This document shows positions 1-11,310 of a stretch of DNA of 64,000 bases, piece by piece. The notes under the pieces are model-generated. The model had not been told where the DNA came from and searched no databases. It worked only from the letters and a program-made list of their open reading frames with translations. A program made the translations under genes and the position numbers. Each line of letters opens with the position of its first letter. Within the stretch, counting starts at the first letter, position 1. The stretch covers positions 1,922,001-1,986,000 of the forward strand of contig JARWKL010000010.1 of the NCBI GenBank assembly GCA_029961685.1, written 5' to 3'. The DNA comes from Aristolochia californica. Its lineage: Eukaryota > Streptophyta > Magnoliopsida > Piperales > Aristolochiaceae.

Positions 1-639
1 GAAAAAAAGAACAGTTAGAGTCACTTTTGAAAGCATGGCAATCTCAAAGTACTCGTTTCAACAACAATTTATTAACTTCTATATAAACAATAAATACAGC
101 AGCAAAACAGTATAACTGTAAATTAAAGGAGAATTGAACTGACACCAATATCAACTCTGATCAATAGTGTAGTTATATCAAAACCACGATAGCCCGTTGG
201 CTTCTGCTAGTAAACAGCAACTTGAGCCTGCAAGCCCAAAGACTGGACAGGCTCATTACTGCTAATGTACAAGCCCAAGCCCCTGAAGGAATACATAGGA
301 AGGGCTTGAAAGAACATATACATAATTAATGAATCATTATTTGCCACATGAACAGAGCATCTTGTATGAACAGAGTCTAGACATAGTGATCATAATGGAG
401 GTTCAGTTTTTTCTTCTTTCTAAAAGAATCTACAAGTCATGATACACTTGTCACCAATTCATCTAGGTTTGCACTAAAATGACGCAAATATGTCCAACAC
501 CACAATCCTTAAAGCAGTATCAGACCACAATTACAGCTAAATTTAATGGGTGAGCATTCAAACATGATCAAAGAGACAAATAAATAACAGCAGCTAAACA
601 AAGGACATATCGGCAACTACCATGCAATCACACTCTCAG

Positions 640-905
640 TGTTAGTCGAATAATCCCACATGGGTTAATATCAGACAATGTCATGAGCTCATTAGTTAGG
701 AAAATACCTCTTGATTTCAGCTAGTCATTTTGTGATGGAGCTGGACCTATTCAGTTTCTAATTCATTTTGTTCAAATCTCAGGCCTGTTATTCAATTGTG
801 TAGGCCTAGATGTGAGGGGGAATGTTAGTGGGAATAATCATTCCACATGGGTTAAAAAATGTCTCCTAACTTTAGGTAGTCAATTTGGGATGGTCTCGGA
901 CCAAA
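640..905 (+). mobile_element. TRIM-like miniature LTR element
   Basis: Two direct repeats begin with TGTTAGT at 640 and 823. They share 'ccacatgggttaa' and, further on, 'tagtca.ttt.g.gatgg' followed by 'ggacc'. Immediately before the second copy is a purine-rich run (gtgagggggaa, 812-822), the position expected of a polypurine tract beside a 3' LTR. The internal region is only about 70 bp and has no recognisable tRNA primer site, so the element is probably degraded. Terminal-repeat retrotransposons in miniature have this layout and no coding capacity. The right boundary is approximate. Confidence 0.6.
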
Positions 906-1554
906 CTTTAACATTCATAACCAAATATGAATCTATTGTAATTTAGAAAGTTTTGAGGAACGAAATAAAGAATTTGACATGCATTAGAATGAAAATATAA
1001 ACATTTTCTCTTATGTTCTCATAACCAAATATTAATATGTTCCACTTTTAAAAATTGAGCAAAAAAAAAAAAAAAACTTGATATGCTTTAGTATGAAAAT
1101 AATAACATCCAACTACACCCAGTAGTTCATCTCATAAAAACTGGTAACATACTTCGAAAGTAATGGGTACAATTTTTCTAAAGAAAAGGAACTAAGCAAA
1201 CTGATAGGAAGTTCTGCTCCCTAACACAGGAAGGTTCAAAACTCTAGTTGAAAGGTCAACATCAAATTAAATTTCTCACTAGCAACTATCACACAATTAT
1301 TTGAGTCAAAATTAGGACACACTCAACTGCAAGGAGCGGTATACAACAAACTCTACTCTTCCAGGATAAATACGAGTTTCAATTTTTAGTTGAAACTCCA
1401 GAAAATAAGACAGCAACCTCTCTCAGACCCACAGTTACACAATTAATTTATTTGTCTGTATATCTCATTGGAACAACCTTTAGCAGAACATATTTGAGGA
1501 TTGACCAAATAAGCCCATCCAACAAGGTGATCAACATCCAGAACTTGCTGTTTA

Positions 1555-1685
1555 AGCCTTTGGCTCAGTGGCCACATGGAAGGCTTCTTAATGTGAGGTA
1601 TTGTGTTCCAGTCTCATGGATGATAGGGGCATTTGGTAATGTTTATGCCTCTCACCAACGCTCAATGAACAAGAAAAAAGGAGGG
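1555..1685 (+). mobile_element. SINE-like element with tRNA-type boxes A and B
   Basis: Box A-like tggctcagtgg lies at 1561-1571 and box B-like gttccagtctc at 1605-1615, the spacing of a tRNA-derived RNA polymerase III promoter. An A-rich end (gaacaagaaaaaagg) lies near 1667-1681. It does not fold convincingly into a tRNA, so a SINE head is the better reading. A related head lies in HK2 intron 4 on the other strand (22262-22350). Confidence 0.45.
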
Positions 1686-2136
1686 GAACAAACTCACATG
1701 TTCAATGAGAACCTGCAAATGGGAAATCCTTTTTTAAAATTCATATTTATGACTAACCATTAAAAATAATATCCACCTCAAGTCATTATTCAAGAACTCA
1801 TAGTATCATCAGCTATGACTCCTTTTGCATGCTAAGAAAGAGTGTGAAAGGATGCATTTTTCCTATAGTTTACAGCCCTAATACAGGAAAACATAAGTCA
1901 AATGAGTGGTTTTAAAAAAATTAAAAGAATCCAAAAACATTATAATTAAGAACGAAAAGGAAGGAGAAGAACAATGAAGACGTAGACTACACATGCCAAA
2001 GTAATAACGGAAACAGGCAAAGCATTTCCACCTAACAAAGAGTAAATTTGAAGTTGAAAATGCAGAAAACTCAATATGGAAATGCCAGGCCCACAGAAAA
2101 ATATGTGAAGATTCAATAAAGTATGAGTGGGCATAC

Positions 2137-3612
2137 ATGATCCAATGACAACAAAAACAAAGAAACCAATCACGATTGGCCCAACAGGATAGTCAGTTCC
2201 CTTCTTCACTGTTGTCTCAGGAACAGATCCCCTCTTGGTAATATTTTTCTGAAACTTGGCAATTTTCCTGTCTGCAAGGCGCCTTGAAGTTGTCTGACAA
2301 ACAATGAAACCATCCATCATAAACATGCGCAGAAGTCACAAAACAGCTATGAGGATGTAAAGTTTGGCATATGAACTACTTTCACTAGTATGACAAACTC
2401 CAATTACAGTTATAGAGGACACAACAATGGAATAAATCATAGCAGCCAAAATAATGAGATGATAAAGTACACACTTCTTCAGGATTAAGAATATTAAGAA
2501 GGGATTATATCCAACCAAAACAAGAACAGACACTTGGTGTCACCAAACAAATCACACCAAATGAAAAAAAAAATCATGATATAAAAAACTAGCACCAGTG
2601 AAAATATATGCTTTTCCAACCAATCAATAGAGCCGAAAGAAGTTTTTTTTTTTTTTCTTTGCTAAGAAAAAAGGTAAAAGAAGGCTGAGCCACCACAATT
2701 GGGAGGAAAATACTTGAATTAAAAGCAAATAATTTTAAACAAGGAATGCACCTGCAGAAGGAAACAAACTTCTAAAGTACTGCCATCCCAGTCAAAGCCA
2801 ATATTGGGAAAACCATATCCAACAACTACGAAAAGATTCATTGCTCAAATTAACAATAGAGAGCAATTCACCAGACAATGACAATTCAATTTGTCTGGGT
2901 ACAACAGCATGCTGATCTTCAGGAGAAAAAAGAGCAAACAATGCCTGAGCCAGAAAGATTTAATGGAGGGCGCCACAAGGGCAAATGATACTGGACCCCA
3001 GGGGTATGGCGCATAAATTCGAGGGCAAGGGCACAATCGAGAAGAAAGCAGAGCAAAACACGAATATTTCCAAAATTCCAGGGGAGTGTGGGCCATTTCC
3101 TCCGCCCCCGGTACCAAATTTCGAAATTGAAAAAAAAAAAAAAATGACAGCCACGACAATACAAGATCAAATATCACAAATCTCGCTTATCGTAACAACA
3201 GAAAGATATAAAGAAAATACATATAGATATGCCTTAACAAAGTAAAATCAAATGCAGCAACATAGCATGATTTCAGAAACGCCTTCCAGAAAAACAAAAA
3301 TTGCCAAGTTTTCGGAGAAATTTCTTAAGTTGAACAGGAAACAATTCTCACAAGCAACTCCAGTCAACCAACGACAAATGCAGCAGTTGTTAGTTTCAAA
3401 TAGAGCTGCACAACCCCAACAAGATTACCAGACAAATCAAGCACGCAAACTCATCTCATACAAAAAAAACACTCCAGCAGCACTGCTCTCTACAGTAACC
3501 AATGCACCCGAACGGGAAAAAAATGACACGGGCATGCAAATGAGAAAACCAGCAGTCGGCGGAAAGAAGAGCACGACGAAATTAGGGTTATATAGGACAG
3601 GATTCTTACCAT
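2137..3612 (-). CDS. RAMP4: RAMP4/SERP-type stress-associated ER protein, 3' end missing
   Basis: Small tail-anchored ER membrane protein associated with the Sec61 translocon. Exon 2 (2293-2137) encodes TTSRRLADRKIAKFQKN, then a KRG.VPETTVKKG.DYPVGP core and the start of the membrane helix VIGFFVFVVIGS. This is near the whole protein, which is about 68 residues in plants. The start codon is supplied by exon 1: ATG at 3612-3610 is followed directly by a GTAAG donor, and exon 2 begins after a TTTGTCAG acceptor. Exon 2 ends in GGATCAT before GTATGC, leaving one base for a serine codon. The expected last exon (LFQIIRTATSGG-like) was not found. It may lie left of the window or the gene may be damaged. 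Exon 1 is otherwise 5' UTR with a TATA box about 106 bp upstream of the ATG. Confidence 0.85.
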
Positions 3613-3717
3613 CTTCGCAGTGGGAAGGGAAGGCGGGCGAGTTAAGGTCGATACGGATGTAGGAGAGCAGAATTGATTTTTTCTGTGGAAAATCGAATCC
3701 CCGAGCCCGGGCCTCCT

Positions 3718-3724
3718 GTTTATA
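3718..3724 (-). promoter_or_regulatory. TATA box of the RAMP4-like gene
   Basis: On the minus strand the sequence reads TATAAAC. It lies about 106 bp upstream of the split start codon, giving an expected transcription start near 3690. This is the only good TATA match in the immediate upstream region. Confidence 0.55.
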
Positions 3725-4721
3725 AATTATAGTCTCTCGAGTCAATTTGGCCTCCTTCCACAAACTAAGGAGATCCCCTATCATCCCTATGTATCTCATT
3801 GTAATGGTGAGTCTGGTCATACATCTCAACCAAAGCAAGAGGCACTTGCACCAATGGAAGATGATAGTTGCACCTTCTAGACTATCTTTGAGGAGCTAAG
3901 CATTGCAATTAGTCAGTTTCCATATGAGTTTATTCCTCCTAGACCTTCAATACATAGAGTTAGCCTTAGAACATATGACACCTCAAACCAAATTTCTATT
4001 ATATTTGCATTATTTACTTGAGACATCTTCAAGTACCTAAATTTTGATGATAACAAACACATATTCCAAAAAATTTGAAAAATGGATTCAAATCCAAGGA
4101 ATGAAAGAAGCAAGCAAGGAAAAGAAAAGAAAATTAAAACCCTAGTTACGGAAATTTTTGGAATTAAAAATGGATTTGAGCCTTGCACTAAAGACACATT
4201 ATAGGAGTCGAACCCATGAGTGGATTTGACCCCATATATGTGCAAAAACAACAAAATGGATGTGAACCTTAGTTACATAAAGTTTTGGATAGAAAAGTAA
4301 GTAACTCTTGCATGTAACCCAATGAAAACTTGTACAGACTGATTAGAGTGTTGAAAAATCCTTAATTAAGTCTAGCCAAACAAGTATTTGGGGCGGTACT
4401 GTAATTGAGTCTCTTGTTACTCTATATTGTAGACGTTGTTTGGCTATTCGTAGCAAAAAGTTATATTCTACTCTGAGGATTTCCTAGGAGTGGAGTAGCA
4501 ATATTAAAATTTTACCTGTGATCCACTAGAAAAATCCTTGGTGAAGTGGTTGATTATTTTCCTTCATATCTATCCTTGAAGGACCTTACAAAAACTATAT
4601 CCAAAAATAATTGATAAATAATATTTTACTGTCAAGTATGTTGGTAGATCACTTACAAATTTTGGAAATTTACAGCTTCTAATTTTGGGTGACATTTCGA
4701 GAATTTGAATTTCTACCATTT

Positions 4722-5095
4722 GGGGTCAACTCCTTTCTATGCAAATGGCTTGATTTTGTCAATGAATGTAGTCGACTCCACCCTAAGGGTCGACTCTTTT
4801 TTGTTGTTTCTAACTCAGACGGGTCAACTCCACACATGTAGTAGACTCCTATTATATGCTCTTTAGTACAAGACTCAAGTCTTTTTATTTCAAAAGTTTT
4901 TGTAACCTAGGGTGGACTCCTTTTTTTTTTTCATGCTTGCCTAATGGGGTCAACTCTTAGTACAAGGGTTGATTCCTTTTTTAAAAAAAAAAAAATCCTA
5001 TACAACATGGGGGTTAGACTCCTTTTCTCTCTACTTGCCTGATGGGGTGAACTCCTACTGTGGATCGACTTTTGTTGAGGGTCATCTCCTTTTTG
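4722..5095. repeat. degenerate array of a GGGTCGACTCC-like word
   Basis: About twelve variants of ggGTCGACTCCttt occur in under 400 bp, for example ggggtcaactcc, agggtcgactct, cgggtcaactcc, gggtggactcc, ggggttagactcc and ggggtgaactcc. They are separated by T-rich spacers of irregular length. This looks like a decayed minisatellite or a repetitive LTR segment. I do not recognise the family. Confidence 0.5.
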
Positions 5096-5697
5096 TTTTT
5101 CAAACCTTCTATTTCATGGGTTTAACCCGATTTTTAGGTTTGTTATCATCAAAATTAGGACATTTAAAGGAATCTTGAGACCTTCTTCCATTGGTACTAG
5201 CAAACCAGTAATTTTTCAATTGTATTTGATGCATTATTGAACCCAATCTCTCCATCATGTTGCAAGACTTGGAAATGGGTCAAAACCCAATTGACTAGGC
5301 TAAGTTTTCTTCTTCAACCAATGAAGAGGCCGACATGATGTGATCAGCTAGGCTACTTGTTAGTGTTGGGTTTACACATGATGCATGAACAAGGGAGGTG
5401 GCAATATGATTAACTAAATATAGAATAAGAAGAAATCAAGTTTCAAATCATTTGATGAAAATTTGATGATTAAATTAAAATTTGAGTGCACCTACCATAG
5501 ACGGAATTAGTCTCATACTATTTTTTTTTTTACAAATTGGTTAACATTTTTAGGGTTATATGACTTGTAATATTTTCATTTTATAATTATTTATGGTATG
5601 TAAAGATTTTATTAACTTATTTTTGAAATTTGAATTTATCCATTTATTTACCTATTTACTCATTTATCTGTCAAGATGCTGGCCAATGCAACCTAAA

Positions 5698-5752
5698 CGA
5701 CTAGTCTGTTAAGTGCGAAAAACCACCGCTCACAAGAGTAAACCACTCTGAC
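5698..5752 (-). mobile_element. LTR-end fragment related to the 16054 fold-back
   Basis: Read on the minus strand this begins TGTCAGAGTGGTT and continues with GAGCGGTGGTTTTTCGCAC then TTAACAGA. That parallels the arm at 16054, which has TGTTAGAGTGGTT, ATGCGGTAGTTTTCCGCAC and CTAACAAA. Only about 55 bp is recognisable. It is probably the end of a copia-type or TRIM LTR. Confidence 0.5.
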
Positions 5753-6939
5753 ATTATCAACACATAATCAAGTAAGTAAATGGGTAATTGAACACCCTTT
5801 GGTCATTCTAAAAGAAATTGTTGATGGAATAGATAAAGGGTAATTTAAATAAATAATAGAAAATTCCTTACCAATTTTATTTGTTACCATTTTACAAACC
5901 TAGAACTTTTCAATGGGTTAAAAAAAACAAATAGAATTCCTAGATGCCTAGTAGAAACTATTATAAAAAAATTCTCTTACAGAAAAAGAGAGACTATTTA
6001 TCAACTACTCAAAACTAACTGAAGAAAAATCTCATTTTACAACCGATTTAAAATTTTTAATTAACTAAATAACCAATTTTAAAATTTATTTATCAAAATA
6101 CCCAACTTTCAACCTAGTCCAAGGGTCATCCGCCATACTGGAGTAGTCAACTTGCCAAGTCAGTCAAATATTTCCATTGTGGCACCATGTCAGCCCTTTC
6201 CAAAAAATAAAAAAAAAACCCTCTTTCTTCAACTTTCATGACACTCTTCCAAAATAGGAGTTTTTTTGTTTTTCAAAAGCCGCTGACACGATGCCATGTT
6301 GGAAATATCCGACTGAGTTGGCGAGTTTATTGTTCAAGCACGACAAATAACCTTTAACTAAGTTGAAAGTCGGGTATTTGGACAAAGAAATACAAAAGTT
6401 GAGTATTTAGTTAATTAAAAAAATTTAATCGATTATTATGAAATTCCCTAGTTTAATCTTTTCAATCTTATGACCATCCTAACAAATATAAACCTACACT
6501 TGTGTGAGAAGGGTTGAATATTACATGGTTCCAACAAGATATTTCTTGACTAATGTGGACAGATATTAGATGCACTCCTTGAAAACTTTTAAAACTTTAG
6601 GCTGTTTTGTGCTGAGAATCAAAGTGAGAGTTGAAAAAGAATAGAGCAATGCTCCAGTGCATTCAATTAATGGAGACTTTGTCCACTAACTCCACTTTCC
6701 TAGTGAGTGGTGAAGACACTCTCCACTAAACTGCTTTTTCTCCTTCTCTTTCATCACTTCCGAGTTTCAGCTACCAACAACTCCTAATATCCGTAGAGTC
6801 CCTGGAAGATTTGGAAAATGTAAGGAAATGCAGACACTGATACTGTTTGAAAGAGATGGAATCGAAGGCAGGTGGAGAAACCATTTCTTGCTAAGCAAAA
6901 ACTGTATCGTTCCAACTCAGTCAGATCCTATCATGTTAT

Positions 6940-7177
6940 AAATTGCTACACAGGGTTCTCGACTCATTCCAGATCATCTTCCTCAGCTGCGTCAACTGGG
7001 TTTTGAGCGTCCTGATATGCTTCATTCATGTCAGGTAACATAACCATGATTGGTCGACGACGACTGCAAGCTTTGGCTATATGACGATCATTACGAACAT
7101 CAGCTTGAAGAAGTACGATGGGAGGAGATTTCTCCTACTGCACCTGAACAGCAGAGCATTCTGACTCGGCTTTAGAT
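6940..7177 (+). pseudogene. possible degraded exon pieces, unrecognised
   Basis: One open frame reads SRLIPDHLPQLRQLGFERPD and ends at a possible donor (CAG before GTAACA, near 7033). After a short gap another frame reads KLWLYDDHYEHQLEEVRWEE and runs to a TAG at about 7177. The composition looks protein-like rather than random, but I do not recognise the family, and no start or flanking exons are visible. It could be a gene relic or chance. Confidence 0.2.
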
Positions 7178-7827
7178 CAATTTATCCATTGATGAGCACC
7201 AGGGCTGGTGCCCCGAATTAGATGAGGAGGGTTACCCACTTTTAAGTTTTCGAACGTGAATATAAGAAATTTGTTCTGGGAGCCCTCGTGAATTTGTTTT
7301 TGGGTTTTATCTTAAAAGGCCTCGTAGTAATGGAGATAGTGTCCACACTTATATATCTAAGATCCTTCTTACTTCTAACCAATGTGGGATTTTGGTCGTA
7401 TACGTAACATATATAAAATAAAATTATTTTAAATATATAAAAATGTTATATTTTTAAATTAAATTTTATATAATACAAAATTATTTTATTGAATAAAAAA
7501 TAATATATTATGTTTATAGTTTTAGATATATTACAATAAGATTAAATACTTACAATATTTTTTATTTTATTTTTTAATTTAAAATATAAATTAATCTTAT
7601 TCTTTTGTATTTATATACCGTTTATACCCCTGCAGTAAATAATATAAAATGTTTCGGATGTGGTTAAAACCGATACAGATGGGCGGGCTATTATGGTAAT
7701 TTTATCTGCTCTAAGTTCGTTAATCTAGTTTATTTTCCCTAAGCCAACTACCTTTTTCGTCCACTCCTACATAAATTCAGCACCTCGTCAATGCTCGGCC
7801 AATCATGGCCCTTGATTTTACCTTAGT

Positions 7828-7900
7828 GGGACCCGCCATGTATCGAGTGGGCCCACCGCATGTGGAGACGAAGTACATGCACCAAACAAGTGGGCCAGCA
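7828..7900 (+). promoter_or_regulatory. cluster of GTGGGNCC (class I TCP-type) words
   Basis: gtgggacc (7828), gtgggccc (7849) and gtgggcca (about 7890) occur within 75 bp, about 150-220 bp upstream of the likely start of the DnaJ transcript. GTGGGNCC is the reverse of GGNCCCAC, the known binding word of class I TCP transcription factors. Use in vivo is inferred. Confidence 0.4.
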
Positions 7901-8346
7901 ATGTGATCCGAAATGCTTTTCGTGGAAACTTTCAAAGCTGATACACCACATTGTTTCTGTGTATAAGACTTATTGACTTTTAATTGGCCCCACTTCACAT
8001 TACCCGATCCAATTGTAGAAGATAACGATCGGAGGGTGCGAAATGGTGCTTACACTGGATCAAACTGGTGTATGCTCCGTGACGGGACGCCGGTTCCGCC
8101 GTCGGCAGCCGGGATCTGACCAACTAGCACCATTTACTGCGACCTTTTCTGCAAGTATTTTTTGTCCTCTTCTGGTATTTTGTGAAGATGATATAAAATG
8201 CTTTGATAGGTATTTTTTGACAGTTGGGAGTGAAAATCATCTGCTATGCTGCGGAATTTCTCAAACGTAATGTTGGGGGGATTTTTCAGATCTTTCTGCG
8301 ATGTGGGTTGTCTTCCTCGCTGCCTCGATCTGTAGTTCTCTTGATT

Positions 8347-9073
8347 GTAAGTGTGATCAGATTTAATCAAATTTTCTTTTACTTTCGGTTTTTTTGTTTT
8401 CCGTTGTACTGCAGTCTGGTCTTTCGGATTTTACGATTTCTTGTTGGGAATTTATTAGAGTGATCTGATTGGGTACGAGTTTAGTCTCTTGTGTCGTCTT
8501 CTGGATCTTGTGGTTTTATGATTACTGTTCTTTTTTGTAGAATTAGGGTGTTTTAAGCTTCATTTTAGCTAAATTCGAGGGTTTTGGGGACTTTTCTTGG
8601 GTTTGATGTTTAGGTTAGGAAACCCCTTGAAGCTTGTTTGTTCTTCGGAGGCCGTTTTGTTTTGAGGTTACTGGAGAGGGGGTTTTATCGTATTGACTTA
8701 GAACTCCCTTTTTTCTCCCATTGTCTATTTAATCGGAATGAAAGATGCAAGTTGTCGGGTTTTCGACTGAAATTCATTCAGAACTGGAGTCCTGCGAGTG
8801 CTTGCGTGATAATTTGATTCCGAGGTTTGGTTTTAGGCTGTAGTACCTGTTGTTTGAGAATTCACATTTAGTTTCAGTTTTTGAGAGTTGTCAGTTGGTG
8901 ACCGTGCTTTCAGAAAGAAGTCGTTGTGTTTGTATTTCAATCTTGCTGTACATGTTTGGAGAGCTTGGTTTTTGAGTCGTAGGTTGCCGAAAATGGAATT
9001 TGTTCTTCTTCGGCAACGCACTTATAGTTGGAACCCTGGAAATTCCTGTTTCCTAGAGTCCTTCTTCTAGCAG
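8347..9073 (+). other. probable 5' UTR intron of the DnaJ gene
   Basis: A consensus donor (GTAAGTG) at 8347 and an acceptor (ttcttctagcag) ending at 9073 bracket a T-rich stretch without conserved coding. The intervening short open frames look random. A leader intron is common in plant genes with intronless coding regions, but no transcript evidence is available here. Confidence 0.5.
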
Positions 9074-9075
9074 AA

Positions 9076-9102
9076 ATGGTGGACCTTATTCTCTGGTCTT
9101 GA
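9076..9102 (+). other. upstream ORF of 8 codons in the DnaJ leader
   Basis: The first ATG after the proposed leader intron opens a frame MVDLILWS followed by TGA, about 60 bp before the main start. Ribosomes would meet it before the J-domain protein start, so it may reduce translation. The effect is inferred. Confidence 0.4.
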
Positions 9103-9162
9103 GATTTTCAGAGCTGGGGAGTGTTCAAAACTTCCTCTTTTTGAATTCGGTTGATCGTTCAT

Positions 9163-11310
9163 ATGGACTGCAATAAAGATGAAGCTTGCAGAGCAAAGGA
9201 CATGGCTGAGAAACATTTTTCTGAAAAGGATTTTGCAGGTGCAAAAAAGTATGCCATAAAGGCCCATAATTTGTATCCCAATTTGGATGGTATTTCTCAG
9301 ATGATGGCTACCTTTGATATCTATATGGCTTCACAGGTTAAGATCAATGGTGAAACTGATTTCTACTCAATTCTTGGATTGGATCCCCTGTCTGATGATG
9401 ATACAGTTAAGAAACAATACAGAAAAATGGCCCTAATTCTTCATCCGGACAAGAACAAAACTGTGGGGGCAGAAGGTGCTTTCAAATATGTCTCAGAAGC
9501 CTGGAGCATTTTATCTGATACTAGTAAAAGAAGCTCTTATGATCAAAGGAGAAACCTTTCTTCAGCGAAGACTCCTCGGAAGAAACCTGCTAAGAGGACT
9601 GCAAATGGATCCCACAATCCCTCAAAATCTTCAAATTCTAATAATGCTTTAAAGCGCTATACGTTTTGGACCACTTGCTGCTCATGCAAAGTGCAATTCG
9701 AGTATCTTAGGATCTATCTAAATAACAGACTTACATGTCAAAACTGTCGGACAACCTTCATTGCTGTAGAAACAGGAAGAGTGCCAGCTAATTGTGCAAA
9801 CCCATTTGTGCCTACATCAGCCCCATGCAAAAATGGGCATGTTCAGCATGAAGTCAATTATGGGACATATTATTTGGCCAACAATATACATTTTGTTGGA
9901 GGTGGGGTCTCAAGCTTTCCATACGGAATTCTCTCAGATTTTCCAAGTGTAACAGTTCAGTGGGTTCCATTGGCAGGAAATGTTGCACAAGCTCATGTAT
10001 CCTCTGTTCCTGCTTCTACAGGTACTGCTACTGCTACTGTTACTTCTACGGTTGTGCCTCAGCAGTATGATAAGGTGAAAAGATCACGAGAGAGCTCAAA
10101 GTCAGTGGGGAAAGATCATTATAAAAATGTCTCCGCAAACGTGGCTTCAGGACAGATGGCATCCATGGTTGATCGGCCCATTAAGAAAATGAGGTGTGAA
10201 GAAACACCAAAAGCTACAAAGTCTGAAGCAGCTGATGCAAAACTGGTGCAGGGTAGCAGGAATGGAGTCAGCTACGAACTAGAAAAGGGTATCCCAACAG
10301 AAAATAGCCACTCGAAACTCTCTAATGTAAATGGACAATCTTCAATTGCCCCAGCGTTTGATGCTCGAAAGCTGTTAATTGGGAAATCAAAAACTGAAGT
10401 TCGCAAGAAGTTAGAAGAAGTAAGGCTGAGGAAGAAATGGGAAGAGTTAGGATTAGAAACTGAGCAAGTTTTAAGTGCAACTGACAAATCCTCAGGAGAT
10501 AAAAATATTTCAGGTGGTAGTAGTGGTGTCCCTGTGCTTGAAAAGTCATCTATGTCTGTCTCCATAAATGTCCCTGATCCTGATTTTCATGATTTTGACA
10601 AGGATAGATCCGAGACCTGCTTCAAGCCTAAACAGATTTGGGCTTTATATGATGATGACAATGGGATGCCTCGACTGTATGCTCTAATACGTAAGGTCAT
10701 TTCTATAAAACCCTTCAAGATTATTGTGAGTTACTTGAATGCAAAAAGCAATAGTGAGTTTGCTCCGGTGAATTGGGTGGCTTCAGGCTTCAACAAGACA
10801 TGTGGGACTTTCAGGGTAGGGAGGTGTGAAATGATTGACACTGTCAATGTCTTTTCTCACATCGTTGATGCAGAGCAAATTCGCAGGGGTTTTGTTCGGA
10901 TTTTCCCAAAACGGGGGGACATCTGGGCTGTTTACAGGAATTGGTCCTCTGACTGGGATGACACAACACCTAATGAGGTGAGGCATCAGTATGAGATGGT
11001 GGAGGTTCTTAATGATTACACAGAAGAGCGTGGATCTTGTGTCTCTCCTCTTGTTAAATCTGCAGGTTTCAAGACAGTTTTTAGGAAGGAGAAGGATCGA
11101 AGTTCAGTTAGATGGATTCCCAAGAGTGAAATGTTTCGTTATTCACACCAAGTGCCATCATGGTCACTTGAAAGGGTCGAAACAAGTAGCATGCTGAATG
11201 GGTGCTGGGATCTGGATCCGGCAGCAACTCCACCTGACTTACTGAATCTAATAACACCACCAGGAGAGTGCGATGAAGGCCTAAGAGGGTCAGGGGTGAG
11301 GGGAAGTTAA
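9163..11310 (+). CDS. J-domain co-chaperone with C-terminal DUF3444
   Basis: Single-exon CDS of 715 residues. I start at the ATG at 9163 (MDCNKDEA); the four codons upstream are in frame but open with TTG. An N-terminal helical segment (MAEKHFSEKDFAGAKKYA) precedes the J domain at about residues 66-128 with the essential HPD at 94-96. A zinc-ribbon-like pair of CxxC knuckles lies at C172/C175 and C192/C195, and a basic, Ser-rich linker follows. The DUF3444 domain at about 470-690 contains IWALYDDDNGMPRLYALI and GDIWAVYRNW. This is the common plant class of DnaJ/DUF3444 proteins, expected to stimulate Hsp70 ATPase; their clients are mostly unknown. Polyadenylation signal AATAAA at 11624. Confidence 0.93.
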   Translation: MDCNKDEACRAKDMAEKHFSEKDFAGAKKYAIKAHNLYPNLDGISQMMATFDIYMASQVKINGETDFYSILGLDPLSDDDTVKKQYRKMALILHPDKNKTVGAEGAFKYVSEAWSILSDTSKRSSYDQRRNLSSAKTPRKKPAKRTANGSHNPSKSSNSNNALKRYTFWTTCCSCKVQFEYLRIYLNNRLTCQNCRTTFIAVETGRVPANCANPFVPTSAPCKNGHVQHEVNYGTYYLANNIHFVGGGVSSFPYGILSDFPSVTVQWVPLAGNVAQAHVSSVPASTGTATATVTSTVVPQQYDKVKRSRESSKSVGKDHYKNVSANVASGQMASMVDRPIKKMRCEETPKATKSEAADAKLVQGSRNGVSYELEKGIPTENSHSKLSNVNGQSSIAPAFDARKLLIGKSKTEVRKKLEEVRLRKKWEELGLETEQVLSATDKSSGDKNISGGSSGVPVLEKSSMSVSINVPDPDFHDFDKDRSETCFKPKQIWALYDDDNGMPRLYALIRKVISIKPFKIIVSYLNAKSNSEFAPVNWVASGFNKTCGTFRVGRCEMIDTVNVFSHIVDAEQIRRGFVRIFPKRGDIWAVYRNWSSDWDDTTPNEVRHQYEMVEVLNDYTEERGSCVSPLVKSAGFKTVFRKEKDRSSVRWIPKSEMFRYSHQVPSWSLERVETSSMLNGCWDLDPAATPPDLLNLITPPGECDEGLRGSGVRGS

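Larger units (their letters stand above)
1..2136. other. non-coding region downstream of or inside the RAMP4 gene
   Basis: I recognise no coding exon here. If the RAMP4-like gene has the usual last coding exon (about 14 residues after the GS of the membrane segment), it should lie here or beyond the left edge; I searched and did not find it. The stretch holds a TRIM-like element near 640-905 and a SINE-like tRNA head near 1555-1685, both listed separately, plus A/T runs. Confidence 0.6.
3725..8040. other. intergenic region between RAMP4-like and DnaJ genes
   Basis: No intact gene seen. It contains an array of a GGGTCGACTCC-like word (4722-5095), an LTR-end fragment (5698-5752), possible degraded exon pieces (6940-7177), AT-rich DNA (7390-7620), and the proximal DnaJ promoter with GTGGGNCC words (7828-7900). 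Confidence 0.6.

Noticed and set aside
1561..1615. tRNA gene candidate
   Set aside because: Boxes A and B are present but arms do not pair as a cloverleaf. A SINE head fits better, as for the other two sites.
3252..3662. 136-codon plus-strand open frame
   Set aside because: It lies antisense in intron 1 and exon 1 of the RAMP4-like gene, has low-complexity composition and no family features.
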